Shown here piece after piece: positions 18,591 through 27,244 of a stretch of 45,200 nucleotides of DNA. This DNA comes from Alphaproteobacteria bacterium (GTDB taxonomy: Bacteria > Pseudomonadota > Alphaproteobacteria > UBA9219 > RGZA01). Under the pieces are notes generated by a model. It saw nothing but the letters and a program-made list of their open reading frames with translations. It was not told where the DNA came from and made no database searches. Within the stretch, counting starts at the first letter, position 1; each line of letters begins with the position of its first letter. The stretch spans positions 1-45,200 of the forward strand of contig JAKFVN010000038.1 of assembly GCA_021732145.1 (NCBI GenBank), given 5' to 3'. Position numbers and translations under genes: made by a program.

Positions 18591-19364
18591 TTATTGCTTG
18601 AATGCTGGTTTTTTTGGCAGTTTGACAAGCAGCGGGTCAATCCAACTGGGCGGCAGCGTGCCCAATAACCATGCGGCAAATGCGGTAGGCCACGGGAATG
18701 CGATGCGCGCTTCATTGCGTGCCAAGCCCTTTACGATGATGCGGGCAGCTTTTTCAGAATCCATCATGAACGGCATGGGGAAGTTGTTCACTGCAGTCAT
18801 TGGCGTTTCGATATAACCGGGGCAAATCACATTCACCTTGATGCCCCATTTGGCATATTCCCCGCGCAATGCTTCGCCATACAATCGCACCGCCGCCTTG
18901 CTGGCGCAATAGGCGGGCGCGCTGGGAAATCCGCGAAATCCGGCCAGTGATGCCATAATCGCAATCTGCCCGCTGCGGCGGTTTTGCATGTGGGGGATGA
19001 TAGGGTGGATGGTATTTAAAACGCCATCAAGGTTGGTTCCAAAAATTGCCCGCGCTTGCTGTTCGCTTTCGCCCGCGCCAAATGTGCCTGCCGAAATCCC
19101 GGCATTTGCTATCAACAAATCAATCGGCTTTTCATTATCTGCGCTAACCAGCATGGCGGCCAGTTTTTCCCGTTCGGTCACATCAATCACGCCAACCCAA
19201 GTTTGCGCGCCCGTTGCGGCCAGCGATGCGGCAATTGCATCCAGCTTTTCCTTGCGCCGGCCCAAAAGGCCGATGCGGACGCCAGCGCGTGCATAAGCGC
19301 GGGCGAGAGATTCGCCGATGCCGCTGGATGCGCCAGTAATAACGATATGTTGTTGCAATTGCAT
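18591..19364 (-). CDS. Short-chain dehydrogenase/reductase
   Basis: This classical SDR of 257 residues has the NAD(P) motif TGASSGIGESLARAYA (GASSGIG at 11-17), an Arg pair after the second strand (LLGRRKEK) suggesting NADP preference, the NAGIS motif near 88, a Ser before the active site (ASLAG), and the catalytic YCASK. The PGYIETPM block follows the sixth strand. The last 40 residues (WPTAFAAWLLGTLPPSWIDPLL) are hydrophobic and could associate with the membrane, as in SDRs acting on lipid substrates. Its substrate cannot be read from sequence. The start codon is only about 18-30 bases from the divergent gmk start, so the promoters of the two genes must lie within coding sequence or overlap. 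Confidence 0.9.
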   Translation of the reverse strand: MQLQQHIVITGASSGIGESLARAYARAGVRIGLLGRRKEKLDAIAASLAATGAQTWVGVIDVTEREKLAAMLVSADNEKPIDLLIANAGISAGTFGAGESEQQARAIFGTNLDGVLNTIHPIIPHMQNRRSGQIAIMASLAGFRGFPSAPAYCASKAAVRLYGEALRGEYAKWGIKVNVICPGYIETPMTAVNNFPMPFMMDSEKAARIIVKGLARNEARIAFPWPTAFAAWLLGTLPPSWIDPLLVKLPKKPAFKQ

Positions 19365-19394
19365 GGCCGCCTCAAACGCGTTATGAAAGATGCC

Positions 19395-20045
19395 ATGACA
19401 TCAACCTATTCCTTCGGCGAAATCAAGCGGCGCGGTTTAATGCTGGTTCTTTCATCCCCATCGGGCGCGGGAAAGACCACCATCAGCCGTGCGATTTTGC
19501 AATCTGACCCCAACGTCAACATGTCCATTTCATGCACCACGCGCAAAAAGCGCCCGGGCGAAGTGGCGGGCGTTGATTACCATTTCACATCGCAGGAAGA
19601 TTTCAACCTGATGATCAATCGCGGCCAGTTTCTGGAATACGCGCAGGTCTTTGGCAATATGTATGGCACGCCAAAGGAACCGGTTGATTTAACGCTGCAT
19701 GCGGGCGGCGATGTGCTGTTCGATATTGATTGGCAGGGCACGCAGCAGCTTAAAGAAAAAGCGCGCGAAGATTTGGTGAGTGTATTTATTCTCCCGCCAT
19801 CTTCCAAGGAATTGGAACGCCGTCTGATTGCGCGCGCGCAAGACGAGGATGCAGAGATTAAATCCCGCATGGCCAAGGCTGCCGATGAAATGAGCCATTG
19901 GGCCGAATATGATTACGTCATTGTGAACAACGACATTTCTGAATCGGTTGCCAAGGTGCGCTCGATTTTGGAAAGCGAACGCCTGAAGCGCCGTCGTCAG
20001 GAAGGCCTTTCCGATTTCGTTAAGCGTTTGCAGGATGGACTTTAG
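19395..20045 (+). CDS. gmk: Guanylate kinase
   Basis: Guanylate kinase phosphorylates GMP to GDP. The protein carries the P-loop SSPSGAGKTTISR, the GMP-binding SISCTTRKKRPGEVAGVDYHF, EYAQVFGNMYGTPKEPV, the DIDWQGTQQLKEK block and the LID region IARAQDEDAEIKSRM. I place the start at ATG 19395 (MTSTYSF), 216 residues, with a weak AAAGA upstream. ATG 19383 would add four residues. The frame stays open much further upstream, but that part overlaps the SDR gene and is not gmk-like. The last 26 bases overlap the convergent rsmA gene. Confidence 0.95.
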   Translation: MTSTYSFGEIKRRGLMLVLSSPSGAGKTTISRAILQSDPNVNMSISCTTRKKRPGEVAGVDYHFTSQEDFNLMINRGQFLEYAQVFGNMYGTPKEPVDLTLHAGGDVLFDIDWQGTQQLKEKAREDLVSVFILPPSSKELERRLIARAQDEDAEIKSRMAKAADEMSHWAEYDYVIVNNDISESVAKVRSILESERLKRRRQEGLSDFVKRLQDGL

Positions 20046-20856
20046 TCAGTCTTACAAAATCATCCACGCTTAGTTCTTCTGCCCGCGCTTCGGGTTTTAT
20101 TTTTGCTTTCGCAAAATGTTCATCCGTCAATTGGCCTTTGAAAATGCTGCGCAGCATTTTGCGGCGCTGGCCGAACGCATCCTTCGTTACTGCTTCAAAC
20201 GCTTCGATGCTGACGGGATATTTGGTTTTCTTTGGCCGTAATACCACAACCGCGCTGTCAATTTTCGGCGGCGGGGTAAATGCGCGTGCGGGGATGGTGA
20301 ATGCATATTCCGCATCGCAGCAAAACTGGCACAGCACGCTTAAGCGGCCATAGGCCTTGCTGCCGATGTTGGCGGTAATGCGTTCTGCGACTTCCTTTTG
20401 GAACATCAGCGCCATGAATTCATATTCCTGCGCGCGGTGCAGCCAATTCACCAATAACAACGTGCCGATGTTATAGGGAAGGTTTGCCAAAATGGCGCGC
20501 GGCGCCGGCGTAATTTCTACAGGGTCAATTTCCAGCGCGTCCGCGCTGATGATGCGCAGGCGGCCATCACCGTCATCCACCAATGGCTGCAATGCTTCAA
20601 TAAAACGGTCATCGCGTTCAATGGCGATGATGTGCCTGGCGGGGCTTTCAACCAATGCGCGGGTAAGGCCGCCGGGGCCGGGGCCAATTTCAATCGCGGT
20701 GATGCCGGTTAAATCGCCAGCTTCGCGCACCAAGCGGCGCGTTAAATTCAAATCGAGCAGGAAATGCTGGCCCAGGCTTTTCTTCGCCTTCAAATCATGC
20801 TTGGCGATAACCTCGCGAAGGGGCGGCTGTTCTTTCACTTTGTTTCTCTGGCTCAT
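20020..20856 (-). CDS. rsmA: 16S rRNA dimethyladenosine transferase
   Basis: RsmA (KsgA) dimethylates two adjacent adenosines near the 3' end of 16S rRNA as a late check on small-subunit assembly. The 278-residue protein shows the family start KKSLGQHFLLD, the SAM-binding IEIGPGPGGLTRAL, IAIERDDRFI, and the catalytic NLPYNIGT motif. The C-terminal region is normal (FGQRRKMLRS). It is the last gene of the lptF-lptG-surA-pdxA-rsmA run. Its ATG overlaps the pdxA stop as ATGA, a coupling overlap. Its 3' end overlaps gmk by 26 bases in the convergent sense. Confidence 0.97.
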   Translation of the reverse strand: MSQRNKVKEQPPLREVIAKHDLKAKKSLGQHFLLDLNLTRRLVREAGDLTGITAIEIGPGPGGLTRALVESPARHIIAIERDDRFIEALQPLVDDGDGRLRIISADALEIDPVEITPAPRAILANLPYNIGTLLLVNWLHRAQEYEFMALMFQKEVAERITANIGSKAYGRLSVLCQFCCDAEYAFTIPARAFTPPPKIDSAVVVLRPKKTKYPVSIEAFEAVTKDAFGQRRKMLRSIFKGQLTDEHFAKAKIKPEARAEELSVDDFVRLTKVHPANA

Positions 20857-21902
20857 GCTTTTTTATAGGCGGCTTTGGCCATCGCCAGGCTTTCTGCGCG
20901 CTTTAATGCTGCCATCATGCTGGTGGGGTCGGCAACGCCTTTGCCTGCAATATCAAACGCCGTGCCATGATCGGGCGATGTGCGTACAATAGGCAGGCCC
21001 AGCGTGATGTTCACGCCGCCATGAAAGTCCAGCGTTTTAATCGGAATAAGCCCTTGGTCATGATAGAGGCACATGGCGCAATCATATTGCGCGCGCGCGC
21101 TTTTATGGAACAGGGTGTCAGCCGGGTGAGGGCCCGTTATATCAATGCCGCGCTCACGCAATTGCTCAATCGCCGGAATGATGATTTCAATTTCTTCGAG
21201 GCCCATCGCGCCATGCTCGCCCGCATGCGGGTTAAGCGCGGCAATCGCGATGCGCGGCGTGGCAATGCCAAACATGTGGCGCAATGAACGTTCAACCGTC
21301 AGCGTCTGGTTCACAATCAGGCTGGTGGTGATTTTGCCAATCGCATCTTTCAGCGATACGTGAATGGTTGAAAGCGCCACGCGCAGCGTATCAATTTCCA
21401 GCATCATCGCTGTGGCCTTGGTGGTATTGCAAAGGCTGGTCAGGTATTCGGTGTGTCCCGCAAAGCCAAAGCCGGATTGGTACAGCGTGCTTTTATGAAT
21501 GGGCAGCGTGACGATGGCGCTGGCATCCCCATCCATCGCGAATTTGGTCGCGACTTTAATGCTGTCTAGCACCGTGCCAGCATTCGCAGGGTCGGCAACG
21601 CCCGGCTTCACATTCGTTTTCAATTCCAGCGGATAAACGGGCAGGGCGCGCTTGAAAGCATCATTCGCTTTTGACGGATGGTCAATTTTTTCAACCGGCA
21701 CAAACATGTTGAGCGCCTTGGCCTGCGCATCGGTGAATTCGGGGTCGCCGACCAGAAAGAACGATGGAATATGCGTGTTACGCCGCGCGAGCCATGCTTT
21801 AAATAATACTTCCGCGCCAATGCCTGCGGGTTCGCCCATGCTGACGCTGATGGGTTTTTGGCTGGATGGCGGCGTTATGTTTGATTTCAACCAGCCAAGC
21901 AT
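20853..21902 (-). CDS. pdxA: 4-hydroxythreonine-4-phosphate dehydrogenase
   Basis: PdxA oxidises 4-phosphohydroxy-L-threonine in the DXP-dependent pathway to pyridoxal phosphate. The 349-residue protein carries SMGEPAGIGAEVL at the N-terminus, GFAGHTEYL (metal His), ALNPHAGEHGAMGLEE (metal His) and MCLYHDQGLIPIKTLDF with the third His, followed by GLPIVRTSPDHGTAFD. The ATG overlaps the surA stop by one base (TAATG) and the stop overlaps rsmA by four. This surA-pdxA-rsmA order is widespread in proteobacteria and mixes envelope folding, cofactor synthesis and ribosome maturation in one transcript. Confidence 0.97.
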   Translation of the reverse strand: MLGWLKSNITPPSSQKPISVSMGEPAGIGAEVLFKAWLARRNTHIPSFFLVGDPEFTDAQAKALNMFVPVEKIDHPSKANDAFKRALPVYPLELKTNVKPGVADPANAGTVLDSIKVATKFAMDGDASAIVTLPIHKSTLYQSGFGFAGHTEYLTSLCNTTKATAMMLEIDTLRVALSTIHVSLKDAIGKITTSLIVNQTLTVERSLRHMFGIATPRIAIAALNPHAGEHGAMGLEEIEIIIPAIEQLRERGIDITGPHPADTLFHKSARAQYDCAMCLYHDQGLIPIKTLDFHGGVNITLGLPIVRTSPDHGTAFDIAGKGVADPTSMMAALKRAESLAMAKAAYKKA

Positions 21903-23134
21903 TATTCACGCATTTCGATGGAGGCGGAGCGTTGCAAATCGCGCAGCAAGCGGCGCGCCTGCAATTCCAGTTTTTCGTTGCCAAGCGACACAAGAATGGT
22001 ATTTCTGTCCGCGCCGCTATCATTGCGTTCGCATACATATAATAAAATCGCATAGCCGTTTTTTTCCATGACAGTGCTGGGTTGATTAACAGGCAGGCTT
22101 TGTGCAAGCTTTGCAAGCCATGCGGGCAATTCACCAATGCGTTTTTCGCCTAAATCAGCGGTTGTCCAATCCTGATATTGGCCAATGCGCGAGGTAAGCG
22201 CGCTGCATGACGCAACGCTTTGGCGGAAACGGTCGATATCACCCTGCACGCTGGCAAGGGTGCGGCCTTGCAGCGCAAAATTGGCTTGGCGCATATGCAC
22301 TTCAATCGTGCGCGGGTCAACGGCGCTGATGATGCGTTCCTGTTTCTTTGTCAGAATGTGGAAGCCATCTGCCAGGCGAATGGGGGGCGATACATTGCCA
22401 ACCGGCAAATTCTGGGCAATTTTGTCAAGCTCGCCGCTTAATTGCCCTGGTTGGATCCAGCCCAAATCACCGCCATTGAGCGCGCCCGTGCCGGCCGAGA
22501 ATTGCTGTGCCATCATGTTGAATGGTGCGCCATTGCGCATGCGTTCAATCAAGCTCATGGCCAGTTCATAAACCTTTGCTTCATCGGCGGGGTTGTCAAC
22601 GTTAAGGAAGATTTCAGCCATCAGGTATTCGGGCTTACCTTCATTGGCTTTAATGCGTTCCAGCACCGCGCTTATTTCGTCATCGCCCACTTCAACTTGC
22701 GGGCGGAGCTGGCGTTGAATAACGCGTGTCCACATCAGCGTTGCCTTAATCTGGTCAACCAGCGTTTGCTTTGGAACATTGCCGCGCTGGAGCGTGGCGG
22801 TCATGGCATCGGGTGTCATGCGGTTTTGCTTGGCGATGGACGCAATGGCGGCTTCAACTTCGGCGTTGGTCGCATCAATGCCGCTATGCTTTGCTTCCTG
22901 CATTTGCAGTTTTTCTTCAATCAGGTTTTTGATAACGCGCTCGCGCACGCTTTTGATGTTGGCCTCGTTGCGTTCAAGGCCAGAGCTCAGGAAAATAAGC
23001 GCTATGCGGTCTTCGATATCGGCGCTGGTAATGGCTTCGTCATTCACCACGGCCACGATGCGCGTATCTTCGGCATGCGCAGGCGACACGAGAAACAAGC
23101 AAAACAGCAATGCTAAAAACTTTAATATCATCAT
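21902..23134 (-). CDS. surA: Periplasmic chaperone / peptidyl-prolyl isomerase SurA
   Basis: SurA escorts unfolded outer-membrane proteins through the periplasm to the BAM complex. The protein has a signal peptide (MMILKFLALLFCLFLVSPAHA, cut before EDTR), the SurA N-terminal chaperone helix region starting VAVVNDEAITSADIEDRI, and one parvulin domain (about 170-265, YLMAEIFLNVD then GGDLGWIQPGQL). A C-terminal chaperone segment follows. E. coli SurA has two parvulin domains; the single one here is typical of alphaproteobacteria. Three consecutive start codons exist (GTG 23137, ATG 23134, ATG 23131); I choose the first ATG. The gene lies between the GT-C-like membrane protein and pdxA in the lpt operon. 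Confidence 0.93.
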   Translation of the reverse strand: MMILKFLALLFCLFLVSPAHAEDTRIVAVVNDEAITSADIEDRIALIFLSSGLERNEANIKSVRERVIKNLIEEKLQMQEAKHSGIDATNAEVEAAIASIAKQNRMTPDAMTATLQRGNVPKQTLVDQIKATLMWTRVIQRQLRPQVEVGDDEISAVLERIKANEGKPEYLMAEIFLNVDNPADEAKVYELAMSLIERMRNGAPFNMMAQQFSAGTGALNGGDLGWIQPGQLSGELDKIAQNLPVGNVSPPIRLADGFHILTKKQERIISAVDPRTIEVHMRQANFALQGRTLASVQGDIDRFRQSVASCSALTSRIGQYQDWTTADLGEKRIGELPAWLAKLAQSLPVNQPSTVMEKNGYAILLYVCERNDSGADRNTILVSLGNEKLELQARRLLRDLQRSASIEMRE

Positions 23135-23151
23135 CACGTCTTAATGGTCAT

Positions 23152-24942
23152 TTATGGCAAAAGTTTATTCCAGGCTGTACCCTTGCGTTCCAGGCTTACC
23201 CAATCATCGTTCCTGGGCATGCCAAAGGCCTGCATGGCTAATTCATCTTGGGGTGCAACCATAACCGCATCATAGCGTTCTGCAAAGCGTTTCACGGCTT
23301 CGGGCGTATTTTCGCCAGTGTAATGGGTTGCATAGCCTGTTAATTCGGGCTGCTGCCGGGGCGATGCCATGAGGCACCATTCAAAGCGTATCATGGTATT
23401 TTCAAGGCCATTGGTCTGCGTTCCAATCAGGCCGACTTTGCCCTGTGGCGGCATTCGCGCAAAAATCACCCGCGCATAATCCCGCGTCGCTTGAATGGAT
23501 GGCAGTGGTTTTTCAAATCCGTTCGATGCAACAAAAATAAGCGCAGCCGCCGGAACCACCAGTACCAGCAGCGAGCCAATGCCGCGCAGCAGCAAGTGGT
23601 ATTCTTCATAACGCGGGCGCAAATACTCCGCGATTTTCAAAACCAAAATCATTACCGCGGCGCATTGCAATTGCGACATGTAACGAAAGAAAGAAGCGGC
23701 GGTCTTAATTTCCCATTCCGAAAAACGGCTGCCGATATAGGCAAGCGTCAGGAATACCCAATGCCCCAGCGCGATAAGCGTAAAGCACATTACCAGCTGG
23801 CGCAGCGGCGTGTGTGGCTTTAATGCCGATGCCGCGCCCCAGCCCATAAGCCCGAATAAAATGGCAAAAAAACCAAACTTATCAATCACGACCAGCCCCA
23901 TCGCGTTGAGCAGATTGGGCAGGAACCACCACTGCCAGTCAGAAAATGGCTTGAAGGTGAAGGCAAGACCCGCCAGATGCTGCGCCTTGTAAAATTCCCA
24001 AAACCCGTTGACGAGCAGCGCAGGCACAATGCTGAGCAGCAGCATTTTTAAAATATGCATCTTGCGGGCTGGCGCGGTGAACCACAAACTGCCGACAGCC
24101 AGCGCCAGCATGAAAATGTTTGCTTGTTTGATTTGCACGAACACGATGGAAAGTAATGCAAAGCTGATGGCATATCCGCGTTCTTGGTTTTGGCAGAATT
24201 GCCAGCCGATATAAACAAGCACGCCCAGCAGCACGGCCGTGGCGTATTCGCCATACGCGCTGAACAATAATGTGACATCCAGCGCGGGGTTAATCAGCGT
24301 GATGGCAAGGAAGATGGCAACGAATAACCGCACTTTCTGCCATTTGTCTTTGGTATTGGGGTTGATTTGCTCACCCAAAAAACCTGCGAATAAAACCAGC
24401 AGCAACACATTCAGCAGCGGGCCTGCAACTTCCACAAATTGCCCGACAATCCACCCCACCGATGAAATGAGCAGCATCAGGCCGTAAGGGTAGGCGGGCC
24501 ATGCGGAATAGGCCACAGGCCCGCCCGCCGCAGGAAAGCGCCCGTATTGAAACAGGAAATGCGCATTGGGCAGCCAGTGCGACATATCATCCCATTCACG
24601 TACGGGGTAATTGCACAGGCCATAAAGCAGCGGGAGCAAAACAATCAGCCCGGCAAAAAATGTGATGGGCAGTGATTTTGTAATGGTGCGGTCTTTTGAA
24701 AACATGAACAGGCCCGCGGCAAACAATACCAGCAGGAATGCAATCATCCCGCCGCCTGCCATCCACGGCGCGAGTGCCAGCATCAATGCAATGCATACTC
24801 CCCAGCCATAGAACGGGTTAAGGGCGGTGTTGTTTTCCTGAATGCCCAGCCATTTCGCGGTGCGCGCGCCAACCATTCCAAAACTAAGAAAAATCAACAC
24901 GCATGCTGCGATGATTTTCAGATTTAAAAGAATGCCATCCAT
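23152..24942 (-). CDS. Polytopic membrane protein, GT-C glycosyltransferase-like
   Basis: The 596-residue protein has about twelve hydrophobic helices in its first 470 residues and a soluble C-terminal region of about 120 residues (from roughly SNGFEKPLPSIQATRDYARV). The first large loop after the early helices reads REWDDMSHWLPNAHFLF, with Asp118-Asp119. An acidic pair in the first periplasmic loop is the hallmark of GT-C glycosyltransferases, which use polyprenyl-linked sugars on the periplasmic side. I did not recognise a named family, so the call rests on topology and that motif. It lies between lptG (6 bases upstream) and surA (17 bases downstream of its stop), which points to a role in lipopolysaccharide or envelope glycan decoration, possibly of lipid A or its core. 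Confidence 0.62.
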   Translation of the reverse strand: MDGILLNLKIIAACVLIFLSFGMVGARTAKWLGIQENNTALNPFYGWGVCIALMLALAPWMAGGGMIAFLLVLFAAGLFMFSKDRTITKSLPITFFAGLIVLLPLLYGLCNYPVREWDDMSHWLPNAHFLFQYGRFPAAGGPVAYSAWPAYPYGLMLLISSVGWIVGQFVEVAGPLLNVLLLVLFAGFLGEQINPNTKDKWQKVRLFVAIFLAITLINPALDVTLLFSAYGEYATAVLLGVLVYIGWQFCQNQERGYAISFALLSIVFVQIKQANIFMLALAVGSLWFTAPARKMHILKMLLLSIVPALLVNGFWEFYKAQHLAGLAFTFKPFSDWQWWFLPNLLNAMGLVVIDKFGFFAILFGLMGWGAASALKPHTPLRQLVMCFTLIALGHWVFLTLAYIGSRFSEWEIKTAASFFRYMSQLQCAAVMILVLKIAEYLRPRYEEYHLLLRGIGSLLVLVVPAAALIFVASNGFEKPLPSIQATRDYARVIFARMPPQGKVGLIGTQTNGLENTMIRFEWCLMASPRQQPELTGYATHYTGENTPEAVKRFAERYDAVMVAPQDELAMQAFGMPRNDDWVSLERKGTAWNKLLP

Positions 24943-24948
24943 GCGCAG

Positions 24949-26031
24949 CTAGCCGTCTTCAAGATGGAGGAGGGCGGTTGCGCCCGCGCTTAAGGCAATC
25001 AGCGGCGTGGCAAACGCCGCCAGCAAGGTGGGCAGGCTTTGATTTGCGCCAAGCGTATAAACTACATCGTTAAAGCCAAAGGCGAAGCTGCCCACGCACA
25101 ATCCCCCCAGCGCGGTAATGAATGCGCCGCCTTGCCGTGCCATGCCCAATGAAAAGCAGGCGGCAAAGAATATCATGGCGCATAGGAATATGGGCTGCGC
25201 CAGCAATGAATAATACAGCATGCGGTGACGCGTGCCGGGAAAGCCCGTTGCTTCCAGCGACGTAATAAAGCTGGGCAATTCCCAGAATGAAATGGTGTTC
25301 GGGCTCGACATGCTTTCCTGGATTTTTTCAATCGTCAATTCAGTTGGCAGGTTATAGGCGGCCAATTTCTGTGGCGGCTTGTTTTTCCAGTTGATCCAGC
25401 CATCGGTAATATTCCAGTTGCCTATTTGCAGCACGGCTTGCTCGGCATCAATGCGGCCAAGATAGACATTATCCTTGTCATATATGAAGGCGATGAGCGG
25501 CTTAATGGTCAGCGGGTCAAGTGTTACAGTGCCGGCATGCAGCAGGAAGTTTCCATCCGCGTTCTTCTGGCGCAGCCACAATCCGGCGGATGATAAATCC
25601 AGCAAGGCCGAGCGGTCGATATAGCGCTCTTCCAGTTCCTGATAGGATTTTTTCATGAGCGCGCCGAGCGGGTTCACGATGCATAAATATCCCACGCTCA
25701 GGAAAAAAGTGCAAACCAGCAAGGGGAACAGAAACTGCCATACTGAAACGCCGATTGCGCGCACGATAATCAGTTCCTGGGTGCGCGTTAACCGCCACAA
25801 TGTCAGCATCGCTGCGAATAGCGCAATAAAGGGCAGGATTTTCTGGCCAATATCCGGCAAATTCAAAAAAGCCATCATGAGCACCACGCCATACGTCACA
25901 TCGGGCTTGGTGCTGGTGCGGCGGATAAGCTCAATCGCATCAAAAATAAACACAACGCTGAGCAGGCCAATCAGGATGACCATAAACCATTTCAGGTATT
26001 GCTTGCCGATGTAAATAGGAAGGATTTGCAT
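24949..26031 (-). CDS. lptG: LPS export permease LptG
   Basis: LptG and LptF form the transmembrane part of the LptB2FG ABC transporter, which extracts lipopolysaccharide from the inner membrane. The 360-residue protein has the family layout: two or three N-terminal helices (IYIGKQYLKWFMVILIGLLSVVF), the coupling-helix region LTRTQELIIVRAIGVSVWQFLFP, a central periplasmic beta-jellyroll domain (about 125-260), and three C-terminal helices. Its ATG overlaps the lptF stop by one base (TAATG). The ATPase lptB and lptAC are not in the window. Confidence 0.94.
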   Translation of the reverse strand: MQILPIYIGKQYLKWFMVILIGLLSVVFIFDAIELIRRTSTKPDVTYGVVLMMAFLNLPDIGQKILPFIALFAAMLTLWRLTRTQELIIVRAIGVSVWQFLFPLLVCTFFLSVGYLCIVNPLGALMKKSYQELEERYIDRSALLDLSSAGLWLRQKNADGNFLLHAGTVTLDPLTIKPLIAFIYDKDNVYLGRIDAEQAVLQIGNWNITDGWINWKNKPPQKLAAYNLPTELTIEKIQESMSSPNTISFWELPSFITSLEATGFPGTRHRMLYYSLLAQPIFLCAMIFFAACFSLGMARQGGAFITALGGLCVGSFAFGFNDVVYTLGANQSLPTLLAAFATPLIALSAGATALLHLEDG

Positions 26032-27149
26032 TATCCCCCCGCCGCAACGGGTTTAAGCGCGGGGCGCGGCACCTTATCTTGCGACAGGCGATGCAGCGCA
26101 ACCGGCAATGGCGCAAGCGCAATCAGGTAAAGCCCTATAACAAACCCGGTATGCTTGGCAATCATGTTCACGATGGAAAGCATCGCGGCTTCCAGAATAA
26201 TGACCGTTGCGGCCGCAAGGATGATTTTGCGCGTAATGCCGCGGCGGTCAAAGCTTCCCGTCAGAATGAACATGCAGGAAATCAGGACAAACGTGATGGC
26301 AAGAAATGGCATGGTCATGCGCATATGGAATTCTGCCAGAAACCGCCGCGTGGTTTGCGGCGTTGCATCCGCTCCTGATGGGTTTATCAATTCATCCATC
26401 ATGCGTTCGCGCGGTTCGCGCCAGCGGGAGCTGAAATTGTCGTCGAGAGCGCCTAAATCCACCATGTAGCTGTCAAAACTAAGCTGCGACAGATTGCCGG
26501 TTTTGCGGTCTACATCTTGTCTTACGCCGTTTTTCACCAATACCTGCGGGCCATGCGCGCCGTGAATAAGCTCGCCTGACTCCGACATAATGGTGACGGG
26601 TTTTTCCGGCTTGCGTGTATCGTGAATTAAGATGCCAAGCATCTGTCCTTCATGGCCGCGCTCATGCGCATAAAAGGTCAGGCCATCCTTAATGTCATTG
26701 AAACTTCCGGTGCGCAGCAGCAGCACCGAATGGTCATCACGGATTTGATATTGCAGCCGCACCAGTTCATGATTGGCGATCGGCGCAATGTATGTTGAAA
26801 GCGCATAACCGATTAAGGCAACGACGATGCCCACATAAAATGCGGGCATGGTCAGCGTCATAGGGCCCATGCCGCTGGCCTGCATCACCACCAGCTCACT
26901 TTCCATGATCATGCGATGATACACGAACAGCGCGCCAACCATGAGGCTGAGCGGGAGCACCAGCGGCAGGAAGGTCGGCAGGATAAGCAGCATCAATTTA
27001 ATAAATGACCACAACGTGCCGCCATTATTAATGACTAGGGCAAGCAGCTTAATCGACTGCGAAAACCAGATAACGATGGTCAGCGCCAGGCACGAAAACA
27101 GTACCGAGAGTAGAATTTGCCTGAAAAGATAAAAGCTAACGCGATTCAT
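26031..27149 (-). CDS. lptF: LPS export permease LptF
   Basis: LptF is the partner of LptG in the lipopolysaccharide ABC exporter. From ATG 27147-27149 the protein is 372 residues, beginning MNRVSFYLFRQILLSVLFSC, the usual N-terminal helix of the family. The upstream in-frame Met adds residues that do not resemble LptF and would extend into the divergent promoter region, so I reject it. Features include LPLVLPLSLMVGALFVYHRM, the coupling motif ESELVVMQASGMGP, a periplasmic jellyroll domain (about 130-265) and C-terminal helices. It heads the run lptF-lptG-GT-surA-pdxA-rsmA, whose genes are nearly all tightly spaced or overlapping. Confidence 0.94.
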   Translation of the reverse strand: MNRVSFYLFRQILLSVLFSCLALTIVIWFSQSIKLLALVINNGGTLWSFIKLMLLILPTFLPLVLPLSLMVGALFVYHRMIMESELVVMQASGMGPMTLTMPAFYVGIVVALIGYALSTYIAPIANHELVRLQYQIRDDHSVLLLRTGSFNDIKDGLTFYAHERGHEGQMLGILIHDTRKPEKPVTIMSESGELIHGAHGPQVLVKNGVRQDVDRKTGNLSQLSFDSYMVDLGALDDNFSSRWREPRERMMDELINPSGADATPQTTRRFLAEFHMRMTMPFLAITFVLISCMFILTGSFDRRGITRKIILAAATVIILEAAMLSIVNMIAKHTGFVIGLYLIALAPLPVALHRLSQDKVPRPALKPVAAGG

Positions 27150-27159
27150 GAAGGGTAAC

Positions 27160-27187
27160 TTGCCAGCGGTGTATGTTGCTTTATATT
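27160..27187 (+). promoter_or_regulatory. Candidate sigma70 promoter for pepA
   Basis: TTGCCA (27160-27165) and TATATT (27182-27187) are separated by 16 bases, each five of six to consensus. They lie 58 bases before the pepA ATG and share DNA with the opposing lptF candidate promoter. Predicted from sequence only. Confidence 0.38.
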
Positions 27188-27209
27188 CTGGTTTGCAGCA
27201 AATGTCCAA
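27180..27209 (-). promoter_or_regulatory. Candidate sigma70 promoter for the lptF operon
   Basis: On the minus strand TTGGAC (27204-27209) and TATAAA (27180-27185) are 18 bases apart. This is a weak -35 and a fair -10, 31 bases before the lptF ATG. The -10 overlaps that of the divergent pepA candidate, so the two directions may compete. Confidence 0.33.
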
Positions 27210-27244
27210 ACTGCTTCTATTCATCCAGCCTTAAGGTATTTTCA

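Noticed and set aside
19056-20045. Guanylate kinase with a 109-residue N-terminal extension
   Set aside because: The extension is antisense to the SDR gene and Cys/Gln-rich shadow sequence. A normal start lies at 19383 or 19395.
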